Shown piece by piece: positions 38,401-47,994 of a DNA stretch of 64,000 nucleotides. Position numbers and translations under genes: made by a program. Source of the DNA: Batillaria attramentaria (lineage: Eukaryota > Mollusca > Gastropoda > Batillariidae); contig JACVVK020000289.1 of the NCBI GenBank assembly GCA_018292915.2, forward strand, positions 611,001-675,000, read 5' to 3'. Numbering within the stretch: the first letter of the stretch is position 1; each line of letters starts with the position of its first letter. The notes below the pieces were generated by a model that saw only the letters and a program-made list of their open reading frames with translations, made no database searches and had not been told where the DNA came from.

Positions 38401-38992
38401 AGTCACGTGAGAAGCGTTGGGGTACATGATGGCTGACATCTGAGTCAAGGTCGACAACATCACAAGGCAAATCATCGACACCCGGCACACTACTCCCAGT
38501 TCTGGCATTAAAATCGCCACACAGCAATAACTCCACATCACCCACGTGTTCTAAAACATCCAGTATACACTGCTCCACCATCGTGATGCCATTCTCAATC
38601 TCGATTTCAGTATAGTACTCAGAATTACAGGGGGGTACATACACACCAAGTAAGACGACGTCAGATTCGAGACCAAACAAACACTTTGAAAGTCTGACGG
38701 CAATCATGTTGTCGTATTCAACAACAACACGCTTCATATATTTACTAAGCTCTTTCCTAACTAATAATACAACACCCCCAGACAGTCTGGCAGTAGGCGA
38801 GTCTGACAACCGAACGCCGGGTGAAAGTAACACGTCATGCAATGGAAACAGGTGTTCGGGAAACGTAGTAGAAAATGTTTCTGTTAGTACCACAAAGTCG
38901 AAACGGGATATGAAGGATGCCATCTCGTGTTCGTACACCCTACCCAGACCTTCAATGTTATAAGTCAAGAAGCTTATACATGCACCATCCAT
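35459..38992 (-). CDS. LINE-A ORF2: endonuclease-reverse transcriptase
   Basis: 1177 residues from the first ATG (38992). The frame is open back to the ORF1 stop, with 14 further in-frame codons. The N-terminal apurinic-type endonuclease shows 'FLTYNIEGLG', 'VVLTETF' and 'LLCGDFNARTGS'. The reverse transcriptase (about residues 540-830) has 'KAPGPDN', 'FIDFRKAFDSV', 'GLKQGETCSPVLFS' and the catalytic 'LLFADDVALF'. A Cys/His motif (CPIC....HFMFIC) lies near residue 1100. No stops or frameshifts are seen. It would nick target DNA and reverse-transcribe the element RNA in the nucleus. Confidence 0.9.
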   Translation of the reverse strand: MDGACISFLTYNIEGLGRVYEHEMASFISRFDFVVLTETFSTTFPEHLFPLHDVLLSPGVRLSDSPTARLSGGVVLLVRKELSKYMKRVVVEYDNMIAVRLSKCLFGLESDVVLLGVYVPPCNSEYYTEIEIENGITMVEQCILDVLEHVGDVELLLCGDFNARTGSSVPGVDDLPCDVVDLDSDVSHHVPQRFSRDCVINTFGKYLLNVCEQFNLSILNGMLGSEGSGDFTYISATGCSVNDYFLISRSMQDACHSLQVVPRVESKHMPVSLQIFIKSDNSLDNRHVPSSYSREKYVWCTEKANTFRETLMSDDAQKCFDDSLELVDFDVDAALALFNRGLSIAGQCMKKTVYVSGDKKQSWFDRDCRESRRVLRQHLRKFQKNGFEEDRIIYIRKRKEYKALLKEKKNSHRRDILGVLHECRNDAKLFWSTIKSLTVNSKTRNTITKDEWFEYFHKVFNSQTVFANNENESDESTHNEVPTVTQVSDDCNSEDVVDRDSPPGRSSSDTDTVDNELLDRSISELEVLEAINSLKSSKAPGPDNLIGEFYKNSVDQTVRFYVRLFNSIFQSGTFPKAWTEATIQPLHKKGDINNPDNYRGISLLNISSKLYSFILNKRLTKWIETNSVIHEPQAGFRKKYSTVDHIFTLSALIQKQLVKHKKLYVAFIDFRKAFDSVVRDKLWKVLNNRGIRGRMFMAIKSMYKVVKARVRVGGDYTDFFYCPVGLKQGETCSPVLFSLFINELADDIIKAGKHGVQMSPDLVEMLILLFADDVALFSDTVRGLQTQIDILYHTVHRLGLVVNLDKSNIVVFRNGGRLSVSEKWHYGNEDVEVVNMYKYLGIYLSTRLSYTYSLQDMATRAKKGVIGILKLLWSLGEKSPSIFFKLFDCQIQPMLMYGAEVWGPVADIMVVERVHLFALKRFLNTSDRTPSVLVYGETGRHPISVNIYVHCIRYWLKILRMPQHRLPLKAYNMLLYLHNQDKTTWVSYIRSLLYRYGFGVVWESQGVGCTAHFLRCFKQRVLDCWHQDWHARLTEKDNLPPSEDRYSFYRSFKSTVSLSPFLSEIKHVQIRNAFIRFRMGTSCLRPHRLRFATGSVDFSCPICTDVYESELHFMFICPLYSALRAKHLPAKYIKHPSSFRLALLLSSLNSNLVLRVATFVYEAFCMRSQYVHSSEYM

Positions 38993-39034
38993 ACCTGTGT
39001 CACTGTCATTACACACCTGGGCCGGGCCTTCACA

Positions 39035-41047
39035 TCAGCTGGCACTATCTCTCGGTGAAGGCCGACTCACGCCGGACATGGTGGTAGGTGTCCGGCCTCC
39101 TGACCCACTGACCTGCTTACCGCCCCGTCCCGCTGCACTGGCTGACGCGCTGCGCAGTCTCGTGTTAGGACGGCCGCCTGCACTGCAACCTTGCACGTGC
39201 AAACCAGTGGGGGTTTTCCTGTTGACTGCCGAGGTGACGTGCTGACCTTTCCCGCTCGGGGCCGGTCGGCTCTGATTGGCTGGCGGTGTGGTCTTGTTCC
39301 AAGCCGCAGGTAGGTGTGTCTGACCTGGAAGCAGGTCGCTGTCCTTGGGTCTCCCACGCGGCTTGACCATGGAGTTGCCGGGCTCGCCTTGCACGGGCTG
39401 CTTGCTGGATACTGGCTCGACAGACCCTGTGACGGGAGGCGGGGATTCCCCACAAAGTGTAGGGGATTCCCTCATGGCTTCCTCGATGGCAGGAGGGTCT
39501 AAGGGCTCCCCTCCAGCCTCCCCCTGGCATGGCAGAGTAGCGTCTGTGTCTTGGCTGATGACATCACGGTTACCGCCACCTGTGGCAGAGTTTACAGCCA
39601 GCACTGTGTCTTTTTGGGTCTGATCCTCTGGGTGGGTGGGGAGGGAGGGGTCTGTTGCCTCTTGCCGATTATCGTCACAGACCGACGCATTACGAGTGTC
39701 TACCGTATCGTCCCCTGCCGTCGCAGCAGATGCAGTCTGGACACTCGCCATAGTCTCTGATGTAAGTGCCGACACGCCAGCACTGTCTGTCCTCGCACCC
39801 GGCGTATCCTCCCTGTTGCCTAGCGACGGGGAAGCAGCTTGGCTGTAAGACAGGGGACCGGGTCTGACAGGCAGGGACAGACTCGGGGTGCCGACGCTCA
39901 TACGGTCGTCATCGTCGTCGGAGACAGGCCGCAGACTCGGGTCGTCTTGGTCTTCGTGCCAATCGTCGGCGGGGAGTTCGGCCAGCGTGTAGTAGGGGTT
40001 ATTCTGGAACCATTGGTCGTCTTCCCTGCCGTTTCGTTGCCAGGCGCTGTCGTGAGCGGCACCGGTACCAGTACCACTACCGGTACTAGAACCAGCACCG
40101 AGGTCAAGTCCCGTGCCCGACTGGCGGCGGTGTGGCGGCACGAGTTGCCACTCTCCGTTCCTCCATGTCTTCCGCTGCTGATGCTGGGAGCCCTGACCAC
40201 CACCACTGGCACCACCACCAGCGGCCGACAACTTGTAGCGCTGCTGCTGCTGGGAGGTGCGACGATCAGGATTATCGCTCGCTGCGTTGGAGGCACGAGG
40301 GTGCAGTGGAGCATCACCCAGTCTCTGACTGTTGTTCCAATAATGTTGTTGTTGTTGTTGTTGCAAAGGGCCACCGACCACGAGTTTGCCCCCCTTGTAA
40401 TAGGCTCTTAGACCACTGTCCCGATATTGTCGTAGAGTGGCCTGTTGGCGCTGGGTAAGGTCACTGGCAACAGACACGCCCACTGACCTCAGCTTCTCCC
40501 GCCCCCTCGTGAGCACCTCCATCTTCTCACTCCAGCGGGTGAATTTTACTATCATGGGGCGCGGTTTGTTGTTCTCACGTGCAGCACGTGTGTTGAGTCG
40601 GTGTGCCCGCACTATATCCGTCTTGTCCCATGTTTTCCCATCCAACACACAACACTCATTGAATAAGTCCACCATAGCAGTTGTGCACGCATCATAAGTG
40701 TCCTCCCCCGTCTCTGAGACCCCGAAAAACCTCAAATTATCCCGCCGGGAGATCTCCTCTAACTTTTCAATCCTGTCATCAACTGACTCTTGTATTGAAA
40801 TCAGTGTCTTATTCATGTCAGAAATAGAGGTCGAATGGTCACTTACTGTTTGGCACACAGTGTCCGTGGTACGCTCCAGGGCATCAGTCCTTTTCTTCAG
40901 CCCAGACACATCCTGACACAAAATTTTCAGAGTCTGCTTCAGATTTCCAATGTCCCCTCTCACTGAATCAATACACTGTCGTAGGTTCGCTTCCTGTCTG
41001 TCAAGCATTCCCTGGAGAACGCTCTGTGTAAGGCCAACGTCCGACAT
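39035..41047 (-). CDS. LINE-A ORF1: coiled-coil RNA-binding protein
   Basis: 670 residues from the ATG at 41047 (context CATC|ATG). The N-terminal ~100 residues have heptad-like repeats (coiled coil). Then comes the L1-ORF1-type motif 'EEISRRDNLRFFGVSE' and an RRM-like domain with 'IVRAHRLNTR' and 'PMIVKFTRWSEK' to about residue 230, as in L1-type ORF1 proteins that coat element RNA. The remaining ~430 residues are low-complexity: Gln/His-rich, Gly-rich, acidic and Ser/Pro/Thr-rich, with an AT-hook-like 'KPRGRPKD'. It ends in TGA (39037-39035), in frame with ORF2. Confidence 0.85.
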   Translation of the reverse strand: MSDVGLTQSVLQGMLDRQEANLRQCIDSVRGDIGNLKQTLKILCQDVSGLKKRTDALERTTDTVCQTVSDHSTSISDMNKTLISIQESVDDRIEKLEEISRRDNLRFFGVSETGEDTYDACTTAMVDLFNECCVLDGKTWDKTDIVRAHRLNTRAARENNKPRPMIVKFTRWSEKMEVLTRGREKLRSVGVSVASDLTQRQQATLRQYRDSGLRAYYKGGKLVVGGPLQQQQQQHYWNNSQRLGDAPLHPRASNAASDNPDRRTSQQQQRYKLSAAGGGASGGGQGSQHQQRKTWRNGEWQLVPPHRRQSGTGLDLGAGSSTGSGTGTGAAHDSAWQRNGREDDQWFQNNPYYTLAELPADDWHEDQDDPSLRPVSDDDDDRMSVGTPSLSLPVRPGPLSYSQAASPSLGNREDTPGARTDSAGVSALTSETMASVQTASAATAGDDTVDTRNASVCDDNRQEATDPSLPTHPEDQTQKDTVLAVNSATGGGNRDVISQDTDATLPCQGEAGGEPLDPPAIEEAMRESPTLCGESPPPVTGSVEPVSSKQPVQGEPGNSMVKPRGRPKDSDLLPGQTHLPAAWNKTTPPANQSRPAPSGKGQHVTSAVNRKTPTGLHVQGCSAGGRPNTRLRSASASAAGRGGKQVSGSGGRTPTTMSGVSRPSPRDSAS

Positions 41048-41325
41048 GATGGAAAACGACACACGGTACACAGCAACACACCTTGCCACCCACCTGTACA
41101 GGGCAAACAGTCCAGCTATGCGCAGTGCCCAAGGTCAAAAAAGGAAACACCAATAAATCCTCTCACAATGGTCGTAGAAACACAAAAAATGTATCTGCGT
41201 GTAGCCAGCGAGTTTGCACACAAGATAAGCACAGTCTTGAAGCCACACAAAAACAATAGCCAGAATGGTGGGCGATAATGACGGAGCGCTGTCACACGTG
41301 CGGCCAATGTGGATGAGCACTTCGC

Positions 41326-41730
41326 TTTTCTTTTGAAGTAGATAGCATGATTGCGGACTCTGAACAGAGTAACTGTCAGGAAATGGTCGCTCTTATAGTT
41401 TTAATGTAAATCGCACCTCAGTTGGCATCGCATGTGAACCCAGTTTACTGGATGCCGCCTGATTTAGAAATTTTGGGTTCCTTAAAGAATCAAGATCTTT
41501 GAATAGAGGCCGGTCCCGATCCAGGTACGATTGCACATATGATTTGCGAATTATCGCTCTTTTCAGAAAAGTTGGCTTTTTGGCGTGTAAAGGCGTAATA
41601 TTTATCTAAATCACTCCATTTTTTTTTATTTTTTTATTTTTGAAGTAGATAGCATGAATACGGACTCTAAACAGAGTGAATTTTGGAGGTAATCACTCTT
41701 GTACTTTTGGCGTAAATACTTCTAACTCTG
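41326..41730 (+). mobile_element. Right part of palindrome-headed element, copy 2
   Basis: This continues the element cut by LINE-A, with both 'GTAGATAGCATGA' blocks, as in 26263-26640. Confidence 0.6.
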
Positions 41731-41928
41731 AACAACAAAATGGCAGAAAATTTTATACATATGGTCGTAGAAAAATACCCCCCCCCCCCAAGAAAAAAAC
41801 AACAAAAAACAACAACAACAACAACAAAAAACCGAAGCTGATCATCTCCCGATTCGAAGGCGGGATCTGGCATTAAAATCAGTGGCTCAAAATTACACAT
41901 GTTTGCTTTAAAAGAAAATTCCTCGCAG

Positions 41929-41989
41929 AAAGGTTTCAGTCAGCCGGCCTTATTAAGGACCCGTCTTTATTGTTTGGCGCGCGCGCGCG

Positions 41990-42033
<44 letters not shown>

Positions 42034-42415
42034 CAACCATGTTTATATCTGGCAGTGTGTCGAGTGTGGAGGGGTGGACGCAAGGAACCCTCGAATTATC
42101 TCGGGGATACCGAGCGTTCCGTGCCGTATTTATATTACAGTGATTTCCCTGACCATTTGTGTGACAAGAAACGTGTGTGATAGGAGAAACTGCTTGCATT
42201 TGTTCGGTGTTTCCGCAGACGCAGAGACTGACTCGCCTCATGACGGATAAGAGACGTGAAGTGTTGAAACGTGAATTTGACCGAAACCATCGGTACTCGG
42301 CCGGCCTCACTTCTGGGTTGCCTATTGGCACTCACTGACCAGAGTGCTGTGCATGTCACATAAAACTGTTAAAAATAATGCTGAATAAAACTTTGGAAAA
42401 GTATTCTACCTTACA
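41929..42415 (+). other. Gene 3b downstream (3'-UTR) exons
   Basis: Candidate exon 4 from 41929 and terminal exon from 42219, with AATAAA at 42384-42389. These are counterparts of the gene 3a exons, now about 7.5 kb from the coding exon. Confidence 0.45.
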
Positions 42416-43180
42416 GTTTTGTTTAGTACTGATTCAGTGTTTATGTGTTGCTTTTCTGTAACGCACGGCTTCAACTAAAATTGACAACTGCGCAATGTTT
42501 GTATAGATGTATGTTTGTATGTAGGTATGCAATGTAGGTATGTGCATTAGACACACCCCATCTCATCCCATACCATTGTGTACATTTGTATATGTGTACG
42601 TAGTATGTATGTATATCTGTATGTATGTCTGTATGTATTTCTGTCTGTATGTCTGTAAGTTAAGTTCAAGTGAAACTCCACCGCCTGTATTGATGTGTAT
42701 AAATGTGTGCGTGTGAATGTTGTGTGTGTGCGTGAGCAAAAGCGCATTGAGTGCTTTTCGAAGCAGAACGCCGCGCTCTACAAGTGTAATGTATTATGTA
42801 TTATTATTATTTCTGTCTCAATGTCTGTCTGTCTGTCTGTCTGTATGCCGGCCTGAGTCCTGTAAAACTTGTGTGCGAGCGATCATGATGTAAGTTGGCC
42901 GGTGTGGTGAGCTTGTTGCATATGTTAATTTCTCGTTTCATGTACCCCCAACGGGGTTTTGAAATAAACTTTGACTTCGGCATGTAGCCTGAGTAGGTGG
43001 GTAGGTAAAATAGGGCATAGACGTATGTCTCTCTAGCTTGGGTCTACACGTCCCACCACAGGAGAGATTGGGGACGGCCGTAACGGGCACGGGTCATGAT
43101 TGAGGCGCATCCAGCTGAACACGATTCAGTCCAGTCACACTGGGGCGCCTCTGATTGTGATGGTCCTGTTACACAAAGAG

Positions 43181-43453
43181 GGTAATCTTGAAGAATAGTT
43201 TACGAAATTCTGACGTTGTGCCCATGTGATCAGCAACCAAAATGGCGCGTTCGATTTGCATGCATAAATCCCTACTTGTGAAATGAAATAAATTATTTGC
43301 ACCCACACGTGGGGAAGGAGAGATCAAAGTGAGCAGGTGACGGGTGTCTTACGTCTCTTTGCATCGAGCAGAACCGAACGCACCCGAAAAAGTGCGTGCA
43401 AATAGGCATTATCTCCCATTATCAATTTCGTATACTATTTTTCAAGATTACCC
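43181..43453. mobile_element. 273-bp hAT-like MITE, copy 2
   Basis: Same ends, same length and same ACAAAGAG flanks as 28124-28396. Confidence 0.88.
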
Positions 43454-43774
43454 ACAAAGAGATCCCATTACACCACTCGCCAGTGCAAACTTTCAGTGAG
43501 TTAACTATGAGAGCATTACGTCCGAAAATAGAGAGCGAAAGTGTGTCACTGATGAGTCTTATGACTTTCCATAACCCGCTCAGTGATTTACGAGTTCACA
43601 AAAACACAAGTTACTCATCAATCAGAAAGTGCGTCATTTCAAACATTTGGAACCCATACATCACGGCCGGTGCACAGTTATTTTGCTCACTTTTGGGGGG
43701 GGGGGGGTGACATTTTATTTTCCTTGGATCACGTAAAGAAATGATCGCACAGAAGGCTCGGTAGCTCGGGGAGG

Positions 43775-43916
43775 GTTGAATGTCCTTTTCCAACACGTAC
43801 GGGTGATATCAAAGATGGGGCAACAAGGAAAAGGCCAGTACAAATATTTGGCCCCAGCTGGGATTAGAACTCATGGCCCGAGCATTGAAAGTCCAACCCT
43901 CTACCATACCAGAAAC
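43775..43916 (-). mobile_element. SINE family A fragment, copy 2
   Basis: Counterpart of 28722-28862. Confidence 0.75.
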
Positions 43917-44109
43917 ACACACACACACACACACTTTTCATTACATGTAACAAACAGCACAATCTGACATGAAAAACAGAGATTTCAGCAGCTGTACAAC
44001 TCTTTATTTATTACATAAATACTTCCGCACTGTACAAGCAAAGGCAGTTTCTGACATAAAACAGGCAAAAAGACGGACAACAGCAACATGAGGACAAGTC
44101 AATCCAAGG

Positions 44110-45277
44110 TCATTTCTTCTCTCCCAAGTCGTCTATATCATCCTCGTCGATCTGAAACAAACATTGCACAAGAGTAAAGCACGCGAAACCAACACTACAC
44201 TCAGTCATGATTTTATCCACATGCATTTTCACCGACAGCCAGTCAACTTTACAGTTTCTTTTGAAGAAGAGCAGGCTGTGGCCTATAAAACAACACATCA
44301 GAGTGAATAGCAGGGTGGAGGTTTGCATATAAAGTAGTGATTCACAAGAGGCAGGCTTTCGTGCCTTCATCCCACAGCCCTGCAGCACCTCGAGCGTCTC
44401 ACACTCAGAGGAGACCGCTATTTGTGTTGTGAGGAACAGCCTACCCTACTACAGGGTTCGTACAGGATTTTGAGAACAAAATTCAAACTTTTTAAAGACT
44501 TTTCAAAGACCAAAAATAAAAATTCAAAGACCCTGCTCTCGCAATCCAGCGTGATCTCAAAATAGCCAGTCACGTGTCACCGCATGCGCTTTGTGACCAA
44601 CCAGAGTCCACTCGCGAGCGGAGCGAAAGGAAAGGCACAGTGACACGGCAAGAGACGCGCAAACAGTGAGCTGGCCCAGAAAATACGGTCATGGAAAAAT
44701 TAAAAAAATTTCATTTTGTGATTTTGCAAAGACTTTCAAAGACATTTTTTTCAAAACATCGAAATTTAAAGACTTTCAAAGACTTGAAAAAGGGTCTCCA
44801 AAATTCCAAGACGTTCAAAGACATTCAATGCCTGTACGAACCCTGTACTATACATGTGTAGCATAGTGTACACTCTACATGTATTTTTATTCTTTAGGTC
44901 TGAGGCCGACTGACACAGTTGACACCCACACTAACCTGTGACCACTTCTCCGGCAGAATGTCGAACAGATCGTCTTTCACGTCACCCTGTATCACAATCT
45001 CGTCATCGCCGCTGACAGACGATCCACAGGAGAATTTCGTGGCAAAGAACTTGCACGCCTCTTTTAGGTCAATTTCTGGAGAGAAAAAAAAAAGTAAGGA
45101 AAAGGAAATCAGAGGTAGCCATGTAAATTTTTTTTCTCCCCAGATTTAGATGTTTCACAGATATAACTCAATTTGAGACAAAAAATACTGAATTCAGTAA
45201 GGCTGGAAGGCCTGACAGTCTTCATTTTACTCACCATACGACGCAAGCCCCACAACAATGGTGACCTTCTTCTTCTT
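44110..45277 (-). pseudogene. DENR: DENR 3' exons (copy 2), truncated
   Basis: Exons (45277..)45235, 45075-44936 and 44151-44110 have the same splice sites and coding sequence as copy 1. The upstream side again joins gene 2 exon 3 sequence at 45278. It lacks promoter, N-terminus and the exons before the Lys-rich one. Confidence 0.87.
44452..44845. mobile_element. MITE with CAGGGTTCGTACAGG ends, copy 2
   Basis: Counterpart of 29397-29790 with the same TACTA flanks. Confidence 0.85.
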
Positions 45278-46132
45278 CTGGGCGAGGAGGACCCCGAGGA
45301 CGCCCTTTCTAAGCATCTGGCGATCGGACCAAGTGAGCAGCAGTCTTTCTGAAAAGCAGGTCAGTGGCAGGATTTTCTTCTTAAGGTGCTCGGCTGTTTT
45401 GTTTGTTGTTGTTATTTTATTGTTGTCGTTGGTGTTTTTTGTTTAGTTTGATGGTTTTGTTGTTGTTGTTGTTGTTTTTGTTTGTTTGTTATTGTTGTTT
45501 TTGGGGTTGGTTTTTTGTTGTTGTTTGTTTGGTTTTTTTTGTTTGTTTTTTTTTTTGGGGGGGGGTGGTTGGTTGTTTGTTTTTTGTTTGTTTTTTGGGG
45601 GGTACTGATTTTGTTGTTGTTTTTGTTTCATTGTTGTCGTTGGGTTTTTTTTGTTGTTGTTAATTTGTTTGATTTGTTTGTTGTTTTCTTGTAGGGGCGG
45701 GGTATTGTTGTTGTTGTTGTTGTTGTTGGTTCGTTCTTTTTCTTTCTTTGATTGGTTTGTTGTTTGATCGTTCAAGTGACGTAGTATTATTGAAGTATTA
45801 TACCCAGCACAAGATGGAAGACAGGCCTGCTCAACTACCTCTTTTTGTCCTTAAAAAAAAAAAAAAGTTCTGTTCATTTCACTTCGATTTTGTCTGTTCA
45901 TTTCACTTCGATTTTGTCTAATGACGTAGTATTGTAGATGGAAAACAGGCCTGCGCACCTACTTCTTTTTGTCCTTGAAAAAAATGAAAATTTCGTTTCC
46001 TTTGGAAGGCGCCAATTGTAGGAGTGCTAAACGTTTTCTACACAACTTTTCTCTTGTAGCATTTGCGCGTGAAAGTGCCTGTGTACGCTTGACTGAAATA
46101 CTTTTGTTTCGTACTTCTAACTCTGAAAACTG

Positions 46133-46214
<82 letters not shown>

Positions 46215-46420
46215 ACGTGACAGAAATGTTTAGACTCATGGCCGTCTGAAGAGAAAAAAACATGTTTGGCTGATCGTCCCCTGATTCGCAGGCGGGTTCT
46301 GTCACTAAAATGGCTCAAAATTACGCATATTTGCTTCTTTTTTTTTTTCCCAGATCCTTGCAGAAAGGTTTCAATCAGTCGGCATTGTCAAGGACCCGTC
46401 TTTCATTTCTTGTTTATCTC

Positions 46421-46486
<66 letters not shown>

Positions 46487-46745
46487 ATGTGCGTGCGTGC
46501 GACTTCATCATTCGTGTAGAGAAAGGAGACAGGAGAAAATACTTGCATTAACTTGATTTGCGTGTTGCAGACGCAGCGATTCACCGCAAGATGACGGATA
46601 AGAAACGTGAAGTGTTGAAACGTGAATTTAACCGAAACCAACGTCACCCGTCACTTGTGTGTTGCCTATTTGCACTGCTGTGTGTGTGTCACATAAGACT
46701 GTCAAAAATAATGCCGAATAAAACTTTGGAAAAGTATTCTGCCTT
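45278..46745 (+). pseudogene. Headless gene 2 copy: exon 3 tail and 3' exons (copy 3)
   Basis: TAA at 45310-45312, terminal exon from 46571, AATAAA at 46717-46722. Same structure as 30223-31680, with a (GT)n tract (46423-46483) at the candidate exon 4 donor. Confidence 0.85.
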
Positions 46746-46837
46746 ACAGTTTTGTTTAGTATTCAGTGTTTAGTTGTTGCTTTGCTGTAACGTACATCTT
46801 CAAATTTGAAATCTGTGCAAGTAGGTAGGTGGGTAGG

Positions 46838-46959
46838 TACGAACGAACGAACGAAACTTTATTTTACAAGGATAAAAGATAAGGTACACAGACCTGTCTT
46901 ACATCTTGTCCTTGCTAAGCTACTTATATATATGTACAAAGTAAGCTCCAGCTAAGTAG

Positions 46960-47020
<61 letters not shown>

Positions 47021-47150
47021 CCATGCTACTACATACATATATCAAGCAATACTAGAAAATGACCAATATGTGAAGAACAATAGGGGGGAAAACAGAGGAT
47101 GTGATAAGTGAGCAAGGCAAATAAACCTTGAGGAGATGTTTTTACAGTTT
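46838..47150 (-). mobile_element. Non-LTR-type 3' end, copy 3
   Basis: Counterpart of 23023-23320, with a (CA)n tract at 46962-47018. Confidence 0.6.
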
Positions 47151-47921
47151 TAAAAGAAAAACAAACAAAAACAACAGCAACACGTGATGTACGCTAGGGA
47201 AGAGACGTATGTCTCTGTAGCTTGGGTTTAAACTGACGTCCCTGCCATAGGAGTGATTGGAGACGACCGTAACGGGCAGGTTATATGACTGGAGGGAAGG
47301 GACAGCTACTCTTACGGCCAGGGCACGGCAGAAGAACAAGCCGCATCCAGCTGAACACGATTCAGTCCAGTCAGACTAGGGGGGGGGGGGGGGCGCCTCT
47401 GACTGCGATGGTCCCGTTACACAAAGAGATCCAGTTACACTGTCACACGAGAAACAGTTACTTGGTGCAGTGGTGGGACTGCTCGAAACAGTTCGTGTAA
47501 CTGATGGAACTGACTGCCTTTCTCTGAAGTACCTGTGGTTGCTGTGATTTGAAGGGGGGAAACAACATAAGCTTCTCTGTGGCTCAGTATTTTTTTTTTT
47601 TTCTTTTTTCTTTTTTTTTGGAACCTCAGTTGCATGCAGGATGCTACTGACTTTTATCTTTTAAAGTTTGTTTTCTTTTTCTTTGCTTTTTTTTTTTTTT
47701 TTTTTTGAAAATGTGTCGAGCATCCTTTCTTCATTGGTTCTTTTTCCATTTCTGTGTTTCTTACATATTCAACTGATTAGTATGTGGTTCTTATATGGAC
47801 ATTTTGATTATATTTATACTGCTGGTGGTCAAACAATAAACAATAAACTGTTTTACGTAGACTGTCTGTATGTGTTTGTGTGTGTACATGTGGGCTTGTG
47901 TGTGCGTGTGCGTGTGCGCGC

Positions 47922-47979
<58 letters not shown>

Positions 47980-47994
47980 ACATTTACAAACTAC

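Larger units (their letters stand above)
35033..41325 (-). mobile_element. LINE-A: full-length non-LTR retrotransposon with 15-bp TSD
   Basis: A 6293-bp minus-strand element flanked by exact TTTTCTTTTGAAGTA copies (35018-35032 and 41326-41340); copy 1 of the array is the empty site. It has a ~280-bp 5' UTR, ORF1 (41047-39035), ORF2 (38992-35459) and a ~430-bp 3' UTR with CT/CA tracts and a poly-C run, ending AATAAACTGA and (TTGA)n on the minus strand. Both reading frames are open, so it is young and possibly competent. The L1-like ORF1 together with a Cys/His C-terminal ORF2 motif does not let me fix the clade; a (TTGA)n tail is unlike poly(A)-tailed L1. Confidence 0.92.
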
